Source: Heliocidaris erythrogramma
Taxonomy: Eukaryota > Echinodermata > Echinoidea > Camarodonta > Echinometridae
Reading direction: 5' to 3'
NCBI GenBank assembly: GCA_025617745.1
Contig: CM046853.1
Coordinates: 1,422,873-1,486,872 of the forward strand
DNA length: 64,000 nucleotides
The notes below the pieces were generated by a model. The model was not told where the DNA came from. It did not search any database and saw only the letters and a program-made list of their open reading frames with translations. Each line of letters opens with the position of its first letter. Position 1 is the first letter of the stretch. The position numbers and the translations under genes were made by a program. Below, piece after piece: positions 36,550-48,379 of the stretch.

Positions 36550-38039
36550 TCCTTTCTAAGCTTTGGGAAGCAAAATGTTAAAATATGTTTGCTCCTCCTC
36601 GAAACTATTAGGGAGGCATAACGTAGAAAATAGACCCGAAGCGTACCCAAATTTGTTGACATTTCCATCCGCAGCATTTTCCGTCCATGTCTCTCTGATT
36701 GTAAAGTGCAAATAAATGAACAATCCCTTTTATTTTGTTTTCATCATGTGAAGATAACAAAGGGGTTCACATCTGAAAAGAAATAGTTCAATTTCTAAAT
36801 TAATGTGAATACGAAACTGCATTAAAGGAAATGTATAGCCAAGTTATGATAAAACCCAATACAAAAATAAAATCTCTCGCAGAAATTCAACTGAAGAAAT
36901 TACTTCACTCATGATCAGATCCATCTTTCGTATCACCCTACTCTGTACATCAAAGACAGAAATGTACTAGCACAAAATGGACAAAGAACAAAAGTCGCAT
37001 TAAAAAATTTGATATCAATGAAACTTTAATGAACACTTTCTTACCAAATTTACTAGTTATAAAGTAAAGCAAAACGAGAATTCTGCAAATAACAAATATC
37101 AACACAATTATGTTTGTTGTTTTAAAATGCTGTTTTAAACAAAACGGATCAGTATAATCGTGATCGCAAACGGTCATCATTATTATTATAATTATTATTA
37201 TTATTATCATCATCATTATTGTTATTATTATTAATATTATTATCATTATTATAATTGTTCCTATTATAATAACCAATATTTGTGAGCGAGCGTGGAGAGC
37301 GAGCGCCTCAGGAATACATGTTTCATTTCTCATAAAATGATATTACTTCGGTGACTAAAATACATACTGATGTATTAAAGAAAGTGAATTATCGGATTCC
37401 GGATTAAATTTCCTACAACGAAATTGGCTTGAAGTTATTTATATAATGTATATACCGCTTTGGAAAATGAGACACACCAAAGTTCCAAGTAGATCTTTAC
37501 AAGCAGAAAATGGTCACGTAATGTTTTTGAAAGGGGGAGCTGATGCCTCTTGGCAGAATATCATACTCCCCGTTCGTACAATTTGCAAGCGAGCGAAGCG
37601 AGTTAGAAAAACATAAAACCTTTTTTTATTGTAATGGAAATGCAATTTCGCCATCAAAAGACAAATATAGAACATGTAATAATGAGCCATGAATGATATT
37701 ACTGAACCCTACTGCCGAATATGGAATATTTGGGCACTTCACTCGCCCTAATGAAGGGCGTTCCCTGTCCCAAACTATTCCGTTTCTAAATCTTACGCGC
37801 TAGTGAGCAAGTAAAAAAAAGTAGATATTGTCTATAGAATAATGATTTTAGCCGACCATCTCGCTTCCCAAAATAAAAGGATGTTCGGGCACCACGCTGC
37901 TGGATTCCAGCGAGCCAAACATTGACACTTTATTATCTTTAAGATGTAATTACTTCGTGAACATAAATTGTGATTAAAAAAGTATACTATGAAAAGTGTA
38001 AACTAAAAATAAGGTGGGGCGTCCTGCTTCCCTAGCCCT
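36550..38039. other. Intergenic sequence; ATT microsatellite and GCGAGCGAAGCGAG motif
   Basis: No gene. (ATT)n/(ATC)n at about 37178-37262 makes a spurious Ile/Met-rich open frame. GCGAGCGAAGCGAG near 37588 is a CpG motif shared with the 43368-45487 element. Confidence 0.5.
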
Positions 38040-38191
38040 CAGAGCCATCTATTACAGAGTTTGGCCAACTCGGCTCCATGTAGGTAGCAATATGGCGCTT
38101 GTTGCTTTGTTAGGCAAGCACTAAACAAAGGAATATACGCCATGTTGTGCCCAAATAAACCGAGTTGGCCGAAGTCTGTAATATGGCTCTG
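38040..38191. mobile_element. 152-bp MITE with about 32-bp inverted repeats
   Basis: CAGAGCCATCTATTACAG, then TTTGGCCAACTCGG, against the inverse CAGAGCCATATTACAGACTT and CGGCCAACTCGG. The central GGCGCTTGTTGCTTTG is loosely symmetrical too. Confidence 0.72.
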
Positions 38192-38473
38192 TAGATGACT
38201 CTACAACCCCTCCCCTCCGGTCCCCAAAACAACAACAGCAATAAAAACAACAACCTAATATTACAGAGAGTTCATAAAGGAGTCACTGCTATTGATAAGT
38301 GCCCGCTTTGTCTTGTGATAAGTGCCCTATACCTATATACCTATATATATATTTAATATATTGTACGTATATACTCCGATAGTCCACAAAAGAACCACAT
38401 AGGCCTACCTAGCTCAGAGAGGCTTCCTATATAATAGATTCCGATCCCCTACTGATATCAGCATAATGAGAGG

Positions 38474-38907
38474 CAGTGGAGCAGGGGGCAGTTATACAAA
38501 AATGAGCAGTGCCCTTACATCAAATCAGGAAGAAGGACAATTTCTTTCTAAATTTTTTTAAGCTCGCTGGCTACGCTCGCTCGCATTTACCTTTGTCTTT
38601 TTATCATATGAGGAAAATCGCTGTTATTCAAAATATCTTCAATATGAATAATCAGATCATTGCACTCAACTGTAAAATAATTTTTTTTTCTTTTTTTCAT
38701 CTAGAACCATGCTAAGACATAAACAATAATGTGTCGAAAATGATATTCGATAGTGTATTAATGGATGGGGACACCAACAAAAGCAATATACTATTGTCTC
38801 AGCTCAAAGTGGCATTTCCCGCAATTTTTCACCCTTTGTAGGTGCCCTTTGCCCCCAAAGTGCCCCTTTTGTTGGTGCCCCCACCCATTTTGAAAGACGC
38901 TCCACTG
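38474..38907. mobile_element. Possible element with CAGTGGAGC ends
   Basis: CAGTGGAGCAGGGGGCAG at the left and, inverted, CAGTGGAGCGTCTTTC at the right, about 434 bp apart. The interior includes a GCTCGCTGGCTACGCTCGCT stretch. No target duplication seen. Confidence 0.42.
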
Positions 38908-39826
38908 CCCCTGCTATTACCCACACTGGGAGTTACTAAAGTTCTGGATTCTGATCTTTACCTCCTATTTTGCTCTTTTTAGTTGTGATATGATTTACAT
39001 TGCATACAAGAATTATCTCTTGATGAACATTGACGAGTGCATATGGACGTCTATTAATGACGTCTATTATTCACAAGTAATATAATGTGATAATGCTGAA
39101 CTCACTTTCCTTTTCAGATGATGATAGAATCTTAATTACATTCAAATGATCCTAATGATTACTAAAGTTTTGTATCCATGGGCCTATTTCTACCTGTCAA
39201 CCTCAAAACACATATCCAGTGGATCCAAATATCTACATATCCATAATGAAAATTATAGTGTCCAAAGCATATTATGCTAAGGCTGGCTACTAAAATAAGG
39301 CAATTTTTTAACACGTAATTTTGTTCATTTAGTATGCATGAATGTGTAAAATTATTTGACTATATAAATTCATTATGCAAAACATAACATCATATTTTAC
39401 TCCCATTGCAGGCTAATTTTGTGGGTTGTGACCATACTATAAAACCATAGCTTTAATGCCAAATGAATTTAAAGTAGAGAAAACCTTAGGTTGGTGAAAC
39501 ATTGTAGATTGACAGATTGACGGGTATTATATGAATACACAGATGAATTAAGAGTGAACATGACTGTCATCAAATAAACTGGGTAATTTTCCTGATCGGT
39601 AACTTATACGTAAAAATGAGAGTGTTAAGATATATCATTTCAGGTAAAATATTAAGGTGCACAAATATACTTCTTAGAATAATGTTTGTAAGTGTCTTTT
39701 GTTGATAGCATTTAAAGATGATAAAGTGTCCTTTTTTCTCGTTCGTTCGTAAAATTTAAACTTTTCTTGGATGCCTCGTTCAGCAAATATACACATATTC
39801 GTGTTGCAAACTGCCCGAAATCCGAC
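38908..39826. other. Unassigned AT-rich sequence
   Basis: No exon or bounded repeat recognised. Confidence 0.4.
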
Positions 39827-40110
39827 ATATGATGCACCACGCGTTACCCCGGGTTATAGCGTTGTACCCCGGGGTAACATAGTGTCCCTGTATTAATTAA
39901 AGAGTTGCGACAACTGGGGATTTGAACGCCATTTTGTTTCCACTATTACATAACATTTCTATTCAGTTCCGATGAGCACCTCAATAGAAAGAATTCGAAC
40001 GGCATTTTGTTTCCAGAAAAGTGAGACGTCCATGTCGCAACTCTTTAATACAGGGACACTATGGTACCTCGGGTACAACGCTACCCGGGGTAACGCGTGG
40101 TGCATCATAT
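39827..40110. mobile_element. 284-bp MITE with about 75-bp inverted repeats
   Basis: ATATGATGCACCACGCGTTA at the left equals the inverse of the right end. The arms continue through ACCCCGGG, GCGTTGTACCC, TAGTGTCCCTGTATTA and AAGAGTTGCGACA with a few small indels. GCATTTTGTTTCCA recurs inside. No coding. Confidence 0.82.
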
Positions 40111-40535
40111 CAAGTATAGGAGGTGATCATGTACATAAACTTTTCTCGTGTATTTCTTTGACAAAATAAAATTGTAGGTTAATTCTTTCCTCGCTCTCTT
40201 CGCTCGCTCATAAAATTTAGAAAATGTAGAAACATAATGGTGGATTTTCGGGAAAGATGTGTCAGCCCCCCCCCCTACTTTCAAACACGAGGCCCCCAAA
40301 TACACGTAGTTATTGTATTAAGTTCCATTATATGAACTTTATAAAGATAACTGCGTACTGCACAATGTGAGATCACATGATCAGGCTTATGACTTATGAT
40401 AAGATATATAAATATACCCCACCCCTATCATGGGCCTTGCTAAAATGGGTTGGGGCAGGCGTGGGGTGTTGGGATGTCACTCCCCCTTTCATATTCAACA
40501 TTGCTGTCAGTATATGCGCCACTATGTGGGCAAAA

Positions 40536-40735
40536 AAAGGAGGGAGAGGGAAGAGAAAGGAGAAAAGAAAAAGGTGAAAAGATTCATTAGAGGTTGGAAG
40601 GGAAAAAAGAGAGAAAAAGAAGAAAAAAGGAAAGAAAACAGAAAACCTAATTCCGATTTTTTTCAACACTGAAAAAAGCGAAAGGAAAACAAAGAAGAAA
40701 GCGACAGGATGAAGAAAGAAGAACTTTGAGATGAG
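40536..40735 (+). repeat. Purine-rich (GA/A) tract
   Basis: About 200 bp of nearly pure A/G on the plus strand. It can form triplex-type structures and produces spurious long open frames on both strands. Confidence 0.8.
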
Positions 40736-41124
40736 ATTAACGATGAACATGGCTGCCCAAATACAGTTTTGTATCTCAGACCCGGACGAGACTCATCTTT
40801 CTTTCACATTCCTTTAATCCAAATAGGACTGGAGGGCAATTAGCGCCCCCCACCGCTGATAGTTTTAAAGGGCTTGCCGCGCGACCTATTCCCGGGTATG
40901 GTGTTACGTAACATTTGAAGGTCATATAATAAATGTCAATGAAAAATGGTAGGTTCGTATATGAGTAAAACCATTAGTCATTTGTACAGTCCAACCGTCT
41001 CCTTTCCTATTCCATTTTCTTTCTTTTTTTTCTTATTTTTTCGCCATCCGATGAGGGAGGGGTGGGGGCGTTCCCTCCCCCCCCCACACCTCTGCTCCTG
41101 ATGAATTTGTTTTTTTTTTCCAGG

Positions 41125-41975
41125 AATTATGAACCCTATTTCATTTTTCGGAAATACGAACCCTATTTCATTTTCGGAAATACGAACCCTTTTTCATTTT
41201 CGGAAATACGAACCTTATTTCATTTTCGGAAATACGAACCCTTTTTCATTTTCGGAAATACGAACCCTTTTTCATTTTCGGAAATACGAACCTTCGGAAT
41301 TATGACCCCTTTTTCATTTTCGGAAATACGAACCTTCGGAAATATGAACCCTATTTCATTTTCGGAATTATGAACCTTCGGATAAACGAACCGTCGGATA
41401 AACGAACCTTCGGAATAACGAACCTTCGGAATAATGCAACAAATGTTCGGAATTACGAACCCTTTTTCATTTTCGGAATTATGAACCCTTTTTCATTTTC
41501 GGAAATACGAACCTTATTTCATTTTCGGAAATACGAACCCTTTTTCATTTTCGGAAATACGAACCCTATTTCATTTTCGGAAATACGAACCCTTTTTCAT
41601 TTTCGGAAATACGAACCTTATTTCATTTTCGGAAATACGAACCCTTTTTCATTTTCGGAAATACGAACCCTTTTTCATTTTCGGAAATACGAACCTTCGG
41701 AATTATGACCCCTTTTTCATTTTCGGAAATACGAACCTTCGGAAATATGAACCCTATTTCATTTTCGGAATTATGAACCTTCGGATAAACGAACCGTCGG
41801 ATAAACGAACCTTCGGAATAACGAACCTTCGGAATAATGCAACAAATGTTCGGAATTACGAACCCTTTTTCATTTTCGGAATTATGAACCCCCAGGCATG
41901 GGAAATTAGTGTTTCGGAAATACGAACCTTCGGAAATACGAACCTTCGGAAAAACGAACCTTCGGAAAAACGAGA
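41125..41975 (+). repeat. TTCGGAAATACGAACC minisatellite with a 404-bp duplication
   Basis: About thirty units of two kinds alternate: TTCGGAAATACGAACC, and the same with a CTATTTCATTTTC or CTTTTTCATTTTC spacer (26 bp). A block starting at 41293 is repeated at 41697, offset 404 bp, including the rare variants CCGTCGGATAAACG and AATGCAACAAATG. The array abuts copy 2 of the palindromic foldback element. Confidence 0.88.
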
Positions 41976-41996
41976 TGCCCCCACAATGCGCCCTCC

Positions 41997-42635
41997 TATG
42001 GCAAGCCTAATGCCCAATGAGTCAGATAAACTCAGTTTATCGCCGATAAACTGAGTTTTTCGAGCGAAAAACTAAGTTTTTCGAGGGAAACTCTGCATAT
42101 CAACTGATAAACTTAGTTTTTCACGATAAACTAAGTTTTTCACTCGAAAAACTTAGTTTATCACCGATAAACAGGGTTTTTCTCGATAAACAGAGTTTTT
42201 CATTTGATATGCAGAGTTTTTCTCGATAAACTCTGTTTATCATCTATCTATTCTCTTCGCTTTCCGATTATGTATTTCTTTGTTTTTCCTTCCATCTATG
42301 CTCTTCTCTATCCTTATGTATGTCTTTGTTTTTATTTTCATCGTTCCTCCCCCCTTTCCCTATATATTTCTTTGTTTTTCCTCCCATCTATCCTCTTCTC
42401 TTTCCTTATGGATTTATTCGTTTTTCCTTCCATCATCCCCTTTCTTTATGTATTTCCTTGTTTCTCCTTCCATCTATTCCTTCTATCTATTCTCTTCGCT
42501 TTTTCAGTTGATAAGCAGAGTTTCCCTCGAAAAACTTAGTTTTTCGCTCGAAAAACTATGTTTATCGCTCGAAAAACTGAGTTTATCGGCGATAAACTTA
42601 GTTTATCTGACTTATTGGGCATTAAGCTTGCCATA
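41997..42635. mobile_element. Foldback element of nested palindromes, copy 2 (639 bp)
   Basis: Same ends (TATGGCAAGCCTAATGCCCA and GCTTGCCATA) and a perfect 6-bp direct repeat CCCTCC on both sides (41991-41996, 42636-42641). The pyrimidine core is present but shorter, and the right arm has lost much of its palindromic array. Two independent copies with identical ends and 6-bp duplications establish this as a real transposing family. Confidence 0.87.
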
Positions 42636-42821
42636 CCCTCCCGGCTATTACCATAATGGCTTTATGGCAACACAAGGACTTGGGACCCTTGTTGTGATAT
42701 AAATGTGAAAGAAATTGCGAGAATAACGTTGCGTAGCTCAATCAAAGTTCCCCAGAGCGGTCCTCCCTTTTTTTAAATTTTTGCAAAGGCTGAAAAAATG
42801 AATCGAATCGAAATGAAAAGC

Positions 42822-42884
42822 TGAATCGAACCCGGGTCGTTGGCTTAGAACGCCAATGCCTTAACCACTAGACCACGGAGACGG
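42822..42884 (-). ncRNA. tRNA-like head (Arg-TCT type), probably SINE or tRNA pseudogene
   Basis: The minus strand reads a D-arm-like box TGGTCTAGTGGTTAAGGC, an anticodon arm TTGGC-GTTCTAA-GCCAA (anticodon TCT) and a B box GGGTTCGATTC. The T stem lacks its 3' partner and no acceptor stem closes; the sequence instead continues into AT-rich DNA. That fits a tRNA-derived SINE head or dead tRNA copy, not a working tRNA. Confidence 0.62.
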
Positions 42885-43367
42885 GTTATATATATAATAT
42901 ATAAAATATATGTTATATATATCCCATCTATGTAATCCTCACTTGTATTTAAAAAAATACAATTTTCAACAAGTTTGCGTTCCGGCAACTACATATCGCT
43001 ATTAAAGCTACCTTACTCATAACAGAAGGCTCAGCAACAGGCTTTTCAAAAAGTATTGTCAAAATTTCGGATTGGGCAACAACAACTAAGTGAATGTTAT
43101 CTCAGAAAAAATGCTGACTTATTGACATTAAGTTTATAGGCATATGAAAAAAAAGGTGTTTAAGGGTTAAATTGAGGAGAGATAATCATGAAACAAGAAA
43201 TTAAAAGGCTGTTTCACAAAAAGTGTTATCTTATGGATTAAAACAATGTCTTGTGAAAGCTTATATAAAGACTGAATGATTTTAGAACTTTCAATAGAAG
43301 CACATGTGACTTGGCCCATAATTGCTTCGAATTCATCAGCTCAAACTTGGAACAAGACGATTTTGAA

Positions 43368-45487
43368 CAGGCCCGTAACTAGGGGAGGAGGGGGGGGGGG
43401 GGGTTCGAACGAACCCCCCCCCCCCCCCCCCCCGTTGGCGAGCAGAGGTCCGCTTAAAAACAAGAAGATAAATAAAAACAAAAGAAGCGAGGGGAGAGAT
43501 GATGGAAAGGGAAAATAACGTGATAAAATATTGGTCTTTCCGTCTATTTTAATACATTTTATTTTGATTTTGTCCCCTAACCTCTTAATCTGGCAAATCT
43601 ATAATTAATCAATGTCGTCTTTCACCATTCAATTTCGAAATTTGTACATTATGACATGTTGCAATCGATTTCCTTTCAAAGCGTCATTCAAAGAATTATT
43701 CAAAATTCGTTTGTAGTATCGCCCCCAAACTGACGAGAAGAAATCTGCTTGAACAACAACAAAAAAGAATCATTAGGCGAAAACAATTATCCAAAGGGAC
43801 ATCAGAATAGTGATTTTTAAGTTAAATTATTAAAAACATTTCCATACCAACTGGCTTCGATATAGGGGAGGGGCGCACAAGGGGGTCACATGAAAGGGGA
43901 GAGAGGAAGGAAAGTGGAAAATAATGTGATATAATAACGTTTCCAGCCGAGCTTCCATTCAATTTGAACACTTTTTTATTTAATTGCTAATGTCCTGCAA
44001 CTTAATAATAAGGCCTATACAATATACGTCTTTGGCCATTCATTTTCGGAATTTATTGTTCATTTTGCTATAGATTTTGTCATAGACTGAAAGAGTTCAA
44101 AGAGTTATTCAAAATTGTTACCCGCTCGTTGTAAGGTCTTGTCTATGTGACGCATTTGAATGACAATTTCTTAAAATCGACTTCCTAAAGATGGATTTGA
44201 TGATAAAATTTTACAGCGGATTGCCAGGTCGGACGAATTCAAATAAAATCTGACGAAAATGAATGGAGATATGGAAAAGAGAGAGGGGTATTTGATGTGA
44301 GTGTTCACTTTAAAATCGAAAATTTTCCCGCTCTCAAGTTGCATGGAGTACTCCTGGCGGACCCGGTCTAGTCATCCAGGCCCTTAATTATGGCCCTCTA
44401 TAATACAGCCTGTTCAACCGGAGTACCATAAGAGTATTTTATAAAATATCGATTCTTGGAAACTATAATCAGAAATAACAAGATGCCCCAATATAACACT
44501 CGGGATGTTTTGGAAACATTTGGGAGATACAGTAAAGTGAGCTTTCGTCGCTTGCTTCGCTCATTCACAAAACTCTGAAACGAGATAGTTTCAGGCAGCG
44601 AGAATATTTCATAGTATATGTTTTTGTAATATGTCTATGAATCTTCAACGTTATGACAATTTTCGGGCACGTCACTGCCTTATCGCCATGGCGCCCAGAA
44701 ATTAGGGTTACCTTACTTTCTATATTGAATTGAGCAACAACAAATTAAAGTGCATTTTTCTCCGCTCGCTTCGCTCGCTCGAAAATCTTAGAAATGAGAT
44801 AGTTTCAGGTAGCGAGTTCCTTGAATATTTCCATAGGATGTTATTGCAATATTCAGGCACGTCGCTGCCTTATCGCCATGGCACCCGAATACTTGTCAGG
44901 TCCACTTTCTATATTGAAATGCGCAATAGCAAAGTAAAGTGCATTTTTCCTCGCTCGCTTCGCTCGCTCGCAAACCTTATAAACGAGGTCCATAAATATT
45001 CAATTTTATGACAATTTTCGGCACGTCACTGCCCTATCGCCATGGCGCCCAGATATTAGGGTTACCTTTCTTTAAAAGAACAACAGCAAAGTGCCCCCCC
45101 CCCCTGTGCGCTTCACTTCCTAAAAACTTTATTAATGTGAATGATTCCTGCATATGGCAGCTAGATGAGATATATCTTTACATTTCACCTATTGGTGACT
45201 CATGAAATAGAATTTTGCAATTTAAAAGTACATGTTTATTTTTCTCTCGCTCTCTTTGCTCGCTCGCAGTATTTGGAATCCAACACAGTGGTATAGATGT
45301 TCGGGCTTCACAATTGACCCACGTACCCCCTGTCAAATAATTCTGACTACGCTCATGCCCATGCCCTTAATTGTATGGGCACACCCCCTGACCCCACACC
45401 CCTACTCGGTCGCTTCGCTCCCTCAGAAAGGTCAACTTTTTCCAATGTTGAACCCCCCCCCCCGCAAAAATCCTAGTTACGGGCCTG
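43368..45487. mobile_element. 2.1-kb element with CAGGCCCGTAACTAGG ends
   Basis: The 16-bp inverted ends CAGGCCCGTAACTAGG are perfect and TTGAA flanks both sides (43363-43367, 45488-45492). G or C homopolymers lie just inside each end. The interior has three tandem units (about 44668, 44857, 45021) each with CGCCATGGCGCCC or CGCCATGGCACCC, and most joined by CTCGCTTCGCTCGCTCG. No transposase. A broken right end of the same kind is at 47463-47506. Confidence 0.72.
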
Positions 45488-45827
45488 TTGAAAACACTGT
45501 TTCAAGACCCTCGTGCTTAGTCAATCATGGCAGTAAAAGAAATTTGAAAAAGGGTAACATTATTTTTACAAAAACAAGGTATATATTCTTCATCATGCAT
45601 GAAATATATTTCAAGGTCACATCGGCTATGGTATATTAATTAGAAGCCATCAAAATTGGATTTGGATAGCATTGTATTTACGTCATAATTGCCTTGTTGT
45701 AAAAAGAAAGAAAATAAAACAGGTGTGATCCATCAAAGCATTTACTCACATGTTATCTGGTATCTTATTTAACATATGGCAAAGTTGTAGTAATGTTTGA
45801 GGCAATGAATCATTTGCCAAGGTTTTT

Positions 45828-45952
45828 ACCTCTGGCATTCTTTTCCTCTGCCATTTTTACCTCTGCCATTTTTACCCCTGCCATATTTACCTCTGGCATT
45901 TTTTCCTCTGGCATTTTTACCTCTGGCATTTTTTCCTCTGGCATTTTTACCT
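45828..45952 (-). repeat. AGGTAAAAATGCCAG minisatellite, inverted second locus
   Basis: About eight units of CTCTGGCATTTTTAC and variants (CTCTGCCATTTTTAC, CCCTGCCATATTTAC): the reverse complement of the array at 34836-34945, 11 kb away. Confidence 0.85.
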
Positions 45953-46900
45953 GGCAGCGGGCGGCCGCTGATGGGTGACGGGTACAGGTTCCCCCTTGTG
46001 GAAAACAGTGGGAAGAGAGAGGGGAAAAGAAAAGAAAAGTTGGAAAGGGGGCAGGGAAAACTGAAGCCTGGCCCTAATCGATTACCTACGTGTTCATCAC
46101 TTGTTCATGAACAGGATGAATATCATCGTCAACAGTGGCTTACTCATTTATCAGTAATGGGTTCGACTAATTGAGAATCATTGGCGACCGGGGGGGGGGG
46201 GGCGGTAAGTATCCGTCTTTCCGCAGTGAATGAAATTTAAACTAAGGCCATTTATTACAAGGGAGGGGATCTTATGATCTTATGATCTTTTTAATGTCCC
46301 TCTCCCTTTCCTTTCTTACCATTTTTTCCTTCCCCTTTTTTACCATTCGAAGGAGGCACGTGCCCCGCGTACCACATGCACTTACTCATTTAGTCGAACT
46401 CTGTCCCCAAATGCCATACTGTCTTGTCCTGGCCCGCCTTCCCCGAATCCCATGTTTTGTCCCTTCTGTGTGTTGGGAAGAGAAAAATCAATATACTTCG
46501 TTTTCAATCCGATGTTTACCCAACTAGTTACACCTCTCTACAACGCCATTTTCCGATTCTGCAGTACCAATTATCTTTTCAAATTTACACCTTTCCGAAC
46601 TATTTTTGAAGGACCAGTAAGTGCGATTGGTCGCATCCCCCTCCTACTCCCCGAAAATATATTTTAATGTTGCACTCATCCAGATCAAAAGCTCATTAAT
46701 GATGCTGATATGCTCTAAGCTACTCATTATAAGAAAAACAGGCCCATAGGTGCGCTAGCGACTATAGAAATCGGCTTGACCAAAACAAAATAGTTTAAAA
46801 TTGTAACTAAAATGCAACTAAAACTTGATTTTAAGATTTTAAAAAATGCCAAAGCTTTCCCCGTGACCCTGGGTGGGGGCACCCCCTCCCTGGCCCTATA
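45953..46900. other. Unassigned intergenic sequence
   Basis: Contains a GGGG...GCGGT homopolymer near 46190 and pyrimidine-rich stretches; no gene or bounded element. Confidence 0.4.
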
Positions 46901-46919
46901 CCCCTCCCTCAATAAGGTC

Positions 46920-47460
46920 CATAATAATGTTTGTTTTGTTGAGGTTTTATTTGTATTCAACAAGGTGCTTTTTGTTGTTATTGTTTTTTCTTTGTTTCTT
47001 TGATAGCAACATTTCTTTCATTATAGAGTATGTAACCCGATACATACAATTTTGTTTTTATATAATTTGCCTTTATTTTGTTGAGGTTTTTCTATTTAAC
47101 GTTCCGTTATTGTGTTGTAACAACATTAAACTATCTGTAGGGTATAATGCCACATAATTATATATGCTATGTGGTTCTGATATGATTTTCTTACGTTTTG
47201 TCAAGATTTTGTTTCTATTTAATATGCTTCTATCATGTTTTGTTTTTGTTTCTAAGGAAAGCGACATTACTTTTCTGTCAAGTATAACTTCTGATAATTA
47301 TGTAAAACTGTGTTTTGATATATCAATGTGCCTTTGCTTTGTTGTATTCTGTTCCTATAATTATATTCAACAGGCCTCTGTTGAGTTTTGTTTTGTTTTG
47401 TTTTGATGATAATCATATTATGTCAGGATTCTATTTCAATAAATTTGAATTTGAAATTGA
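46920..47460 (+). mobile_element. Probable 3' untranslated tail of a LINE
   Basis: T-rich sequence ending CAATAAATTTGAATTTGAAATTGAA, the kind of A-rich, TTGAA-repeat terminus carried by many non-LTR elements. No reverse transcriptase remains. Confidence 0.45.
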
Positions 47461-48059
47461 AATGGCTGTACCCCCCCCCCCCGCAAAATTCTAGTTACAG
47501 GCCTGAAATTTTTAAATATTCCAAAACATTTCTCTCTTACACAACCATGTCTACAGGCATGAACAGTAGCGAAGCTACCATGAGGGGGGGGGGGGGGGGC
47601 ACATGTGCCCCTCAATCGAATAATGAAAGAGGATGCAAAGAGAGAGAGAGAGAGAGAGAGTAAGAGAGAGTAATGATCTCCGCATTATTTTCATCCAGTG
47701 CCCCCTCCTCCCACATGACGTCTGCACTTATAGCACACTCGTGTTCTGACAAATTTGTTTTGGGCATACCAATACTGTTATAAACAATGAATGCCTTGCC
47801 CATGAACATATTGGCTATCCTGTGACTTAAAACTTTAATCAAGAGATCAATTTGACAGGGCTCCGACCATCTGGCCCCGATAGTGGAAAAGCTTTCCAAA
47901 ATTCTTAGGATCTCTGTGGTGAATTAGTCTACTGCCCTCCCCGACAATAAACAGCAGTGACCACAAGTGTAAAGACCTAGATATACAAAATACGAAAAGT
48001 GAACTAGCAGCCTCTCGTTTGATCCATTATAACAAATTATGGCAAACAGAATGGGACAA

Positions 48060-48290
48060 TGCCGAACACGGTAGATTTGTATATGCCTTACATAGCGACG
48101 TTATAGCCCATACGCAGACATCGAACATTTTATGTTAACATGCCCTAAATTATGAAAGGCAGAGGAACCGTATGTATCGCAGGCTCAACAAGACAAATCC
48201 TAACCTAAAAAAACTCCTTGGAAAAGAAGAAAACTACTCAATTATTTTAGCCTTTATAAAAGGCACTGGAAGATATAAAGAACTATAAGG
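48060..48290 (+). pseudogene. Decayed LINE ORF2 C-terminal fragment
   Basis: Translated pieces EHFMLTCPKL-like, then KTNPNLKKLLGKEE-like and GTGRYKEL-like stretches recall the end of non-LTR reverse transcriptase proteins (a Cys-Pro box followed by a Lys-rich tail). Several stops and frame changes; only the 3' end of the ORF is present. Attribution is by pattern only. Confidence 0.45.
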
Positions 48291-48379
48291 AGAAAAATAT
48301 AAAACATAAAATAGAAAATTATGCATTTATGTATTTCTTTAGAATGTTTTTTCTTTATCATTATAAATGTTTCCAGCAA

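Noticed and set aside
36950-37333. 127-codon Ile/Met-rich minus-strand open frame resembling a membrane protein
   Set aside because: Its core is translated (ATT)n/(ATC)n microsatellite; no splice sites or conserved composition outside it.
41062-42054. Repeated NPFSFSEIRT-like open frames
   Set aside because: Translation of the TTCGGAAATACGAACC minisatellite; the frame changes with each unit type and there is no start or splice context.
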